Below, piece after piece: positions 62,110-64,000 of a stretch of DNA of 64,000 nucleotides. The translations under genes were made by a program, and so were the position numbers. Below the pieces are notes generated by a model. The model did no database searches. It saw nothing but the letters and a program-made list of their open reading frames with translations, and had not been told where the DNA came from. How positions within the stretch are numbered: position 1 is the first letter of the stretch; each line of letters opens with the position of its first letter. This DNA is from WTGU01 sp965200925 (lineage in GTDB: Bacteria > Pseudomonadota > Alphaproteobacteria > UBA828), in the NCBI GenBank assembly GCA_965200925.1, contig OZ241738.1, forward strand, positions 1-64,000, in the 5' to 3' direction.

Positions 62110-62146
62110 CTCCGCACAGTTCGAAAGGCGAAAGAAGGACGAGAGG

Positions 62147-63529
62147 ATGGGGGCGAGGGTCGCGGAGAGGCTGGCGGGGTTCGCGGCGGGGCTTTCCCTG
62201 GACGATGCGCCGGGGGCGGTGGTGGAGCGGGCGAAACTGCATGTGCTCGATGCGGTGGGGATCGGATTGGCGGCCGCGCGGTATGACTTCGGTCACAAGA
62301 CGCTGACGGCGCTTCGCGGACTGGCGGGGGAGGGGGATCATCCCGTCATCGGGATGCCGGTGCGGCTGCCGCTGCGCGACGCGGCGCTGATGAACGGCTT
62401 CCTCATCCACGGCCTCGATTACGATGACACCCATGTCGGCGGGGTGATCCACGCCACGGCGAGTGCCGTGCCGACGGTGCTGGCGGCGGGCCGACGGCAC
62501 GGCGCCTCGGGCCGCGAGGCGCTGGCGGCCTATCTCGCGGCGGTCGAGGCATCCGCGCGGCTCGCCGCGGCGGCGAAGGGCGGCTTCCACCGCCTGGGCT
62601 TCCACCCCACCGGAATCGTCGGCGCGTTCGGCGCGGCGCTGGCGGCCGGCCGGCTCGCCGGGCTCACGGAAGCGCAGATCGCGCACGCGCAGGGAATCGC
62701 GCTCAGCATGGCTTCCGGCAGCCTGCAATTCCTGGACGACGGCGCCTGGACCAAGCGGATGCACCCGGGCTGGGCGAGCCAGGCGGGAATCACCGCCGCG
62801 GCACTCGCGCAACAGGGCTTCGCGGGGCCGGCGGAACCCTACGAAGGGCGCTTCGGCCTCTACGCGCTCTACGGTGCTCCCGACACCGACGTCGACTGGC
62901 CGCGCTGCACCCGGGGCCTGGGCGCGGAGTGGGAGATGACGCGGGTCGGCATCAAGCCCTATCCGGCCTGCCACCTGATCCATGCCCTGGGCGATTCGGC
63001 CAAGGCGCTGGCGGAGGAGCACGGGCTCGTCCCGGACGAGATCGAGTCCATGGAGGCGCTGATCGGCGAGGGCTGCGTGAGCGTGGTGTGCGAGCCGGAA
63101 GCGGCGAAGCGCCGCCCGGCGAACGCTTACGAGGCGCAATTCAGCGCACATTACATGATCGCGAGCGTGCTGGCGCGCGGGCGCTTCACCCTGGCCGAGC
63201 TCGAGCCGGACGCCTACGGGGACCCGGCGGTGCTGGCGCTCTGCGACCGCATCGGCTACCGCGTCGATCCGGAGTCGGCCTATCCCACCTATTATTCGGG
63301 GGAAGTGGTGGTGAAGACGAAAGACGGGCGGACGCTCCGCCACCGGGAGCAGGTGAACCGGGGGGCGGACACGCGGCCCTTGGGGGCCGACGAGATCGTG
63401 GGCAAGTTCCGCGAGAACGCGGGCATGACGCTGGCGCCGGCGCGAATCGAGCGGGCGATCGAGGCGGTGATGGGGCTGGACGAAGGGAGCACGCCGGGAG
63501 AGGTGGCGGAGGCGGTGAGCCTCGCCTGA
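62147..63529 (+). CDS. MmgE/PrpD family protein
   Basis: 460 residues. The MmgE/PrpD fold is recognised by AKLHVLDAVGIGLAAARYD, HGLDYDDTHVGGVIHATASA, GSLQFLDDGAWTKRMHPGWA and VGIKPYPACHLIHALGDS. The family includes 2-methylcitrate dehydratase (PrpD), cis-aconitate decarboxylase and many uncharacterised lyases. Length suits the family. There is no prpB/prpC nearby, so a methylcitrate-cycle role is not supported; it could be another dehydratase or isomerase. It starts 37 nt after the giant gene with a GAGAGG ribosome-binding site and may be read through from it. Confidence 0.9.
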   Translation: MGARVAERLAGFAAGLSLDDAPGAVVERAKLHVLDAVGIGLAAARYDFGHKTLTALRGLAGEGDHPVIGMPVRLPLRDAALMNGFLIHGLDYDDTHVGGVIHATASAVPTVLAAGRRHGASGREALAAYLAAVEASARLAAAAKGGFHRLGFHPTGIVGAFGAALAAGRLAGLTEAQIAHAQGIALSMASGSLQFLDDGAWTKRMHPGWASQAGITAAALAQQGFAGPAEPYEGRFGLYALYGAPDTDVDWPRCTRGLGAEWEMTRVGIKPYPACHLIHALGDSAKALAEEHGLVPDEIESMEALIGEGCVSVVCEPEAAKRRPANAYEAQFSAHYMIASVLARGRFTLAELEPDAYGDPAVLALCDRIGYRVDPESAYPTYYSGEVVVKTKDGRTLRHREQVNRGADTRPLGADEIVGKFRENAGMTLAPARIERAIEAVMGLDEGSTPGEVAEAVSLA

Positions 63530-63571
63530 AAAAATGGAAGAAGGATGCGCACGATAAGCCGGCCTGCCTGT

Positions 63572-63607
63572 CCGTGAACGTCATCCCCGGGTGTAAAGGC
63601 TCCGCTC
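63572..63607 (-). repeat. Right copy of 36-nt inverted repeat
   Basis: Inverted match to 23408-23443 with a single mismatch. It lies 42 nt after the MmgE/PrpD stop and about 110 nt before the point where similarity to a LysR regulator ends, so it may mark a recombination junction. Confidence 0.85.
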
Positions 63608-63715
63608 CCAGGGCGGTATCTCTCGCCGGGATCGTCGGGAAAATGCGGCCCTCCATCGCGGATTCTCGCGGATAAGCAGGTAAGCCGAAGGCGCGCACGT
63701 CGCGCGTAAGGGCCG

Positions 63716-63994
63716 CCAGGTGCGGAAGGGGTGGAAGTCGAGCCGCTCGGGCACGGTTTCCACCCCGCCCAGCGCGAAATCCACCTCGCGGTCGTGGAGC
63801 AGGCCGAGACCGTCCGCCAGCCCGCCCGTCCGCAGGGTCACCTTCACGCCCTCATGCACTGCCCGGAAGCGCTTGAGATAGTCGGGCAGCAGGAAGGTGG
63901 AGGCGGTGAGCCCCGCCAGCACGCGCACTTCGCCCATGGCCTCGCCGTTGACGTGTTCGGCGAAGGTCTCGGGCAGGCGCTCCACACCCTGCAC
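63716..63994 (-). pseudogene. Truncated LysR-type regulator (effector-domain fragment, 5' part outside window)
   Basis: The minus-strand frame from the right edge reads GEVRVLAGLTASTFLLPDYL, LKRFRAVHEGVKVTLRTGG and VDFALGGVETVPERLDFHPF, the first half of a LysR effector-binding domain. The DNA-binding domain must lie beyond the window. Similarity stops near 63716; the frame then continues through low-information sequence to a stop at 63581. About 100 expected residues of the effector domain are missing, so the gene is probably a 3'-truncated remnant. A sequencing or assembly frameshift is the alternative. Confidence 0.65.
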
Positions 63995-64000
63995 CAGCGG

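Larger units (their letters stand above)
25054..59664 (+). repeat. Array of about 100 Calx-beta-like coding repeats
   Basis: Units of 100-115 codons, three flavours. Type A is classical Calx-beta (AEGxGG..TLSFxVTL, DYxxxxGTLTFAAGE, DExxETVxVxLSxPxNA). Type B, the majority, is SISENGGVATVTATLSxPSS, DFTLSxATTLTIAAGxTTS, DxPDKxVTVSGxAAGG. Type C is TEAGGxxTFTVxLxTxPxAAVTV with LTFTxxNWxTAQTVTVTG. The copy number is an estimate from total length divided by period. Confidence 0.85.

Noticed and set aside
63186..63698. Minus-strand frame overlapping the MmgE/PrpD end
   Set aside because: It is Pro/Arg-rich, crosses the inverted repeat and overlaps a well-supported gene; it is not a credible protein.

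Overview
The window is very G+C-rich DNA from a bacterial chromosome. Gene content (a complete Urt-type ABC transporter operon, a family III CoA-transferase, an N,N-dimethylformamidase-like enzyme, Tat-type signal peptides, MmgE/PrpD) and gene style suggest an alphaproteobacterium, possibly marine or host-associated. That assignment is inference; there is no rRNA or other phylogenetic marker here.

Region 1 (1-3449) is an accessory cassette: a heptad-repeat coiled-coil membrane protein cut by the window edge, a membrane-anchored pentapeptide-repeat protein, and a beta-class (type III Mod-like) DNA methyltransferase with no restriction subunit after it. Region 2 (3460-8598) is catabolic: NagA, a Gfo/Idh/MocA oxidoreductase coupled to a 4-hydroxyproline epimerase, a protein closely resembling 2-methylfumaryl-CoA isomerase (Mct), and a tandem DUF1330 protein. 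Region 3 (about 8700-10200) is visibly less G+C-rich and holds a Tat/lipobox M48 metalloprotease and a small lipoprotein. Region 4 (10262-17562) has a DMFase-like large subunit, MetY with an alpha/beta hydrolase, a methyltransferase/metallo-hydrolase pair and an OmpR-type response regulator, separated by heptanucleotide-repeat DNA. Region 5 (17642-22809) is urtABCDE with a good sigma70-like promoter. It is followed by a GFA-family zinc protein and tRNA-Gly(GCC).

Region 6 (23408-63607) is dominated by one uninterrupted gene of 12,870 codons. It encodes a signal peptide, N-terminal Ig-like/He_PIG-like modules, roughly 100 Calx-beta-like domains of about 100-115 residues, a fibronectin type III-like domain and a C-terminal autotransporter-like beta-barrel ending in Trp. 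Just before its start codon is a run of 17 C placed between a -35-like and a -10-like hexamer, which looks like a slipped-strand phase-variation switch. Near-identical 36-nt inverted repeats lie 40 kb apart, enclosing the giant gene and an MmgE/PrpD gene. The right copy sits where a LysR-type regulator gene loses its 3' half.

The main discovery candidate is this giant, possibly phase-variable, calcium-domain autotransporter with nested, still-homogenising repeats. Secondary candidates are the stand-alone Mct homologue, the DMFase-like/Urt neighbourhood without urease, and the heptanucleotide repeat family.
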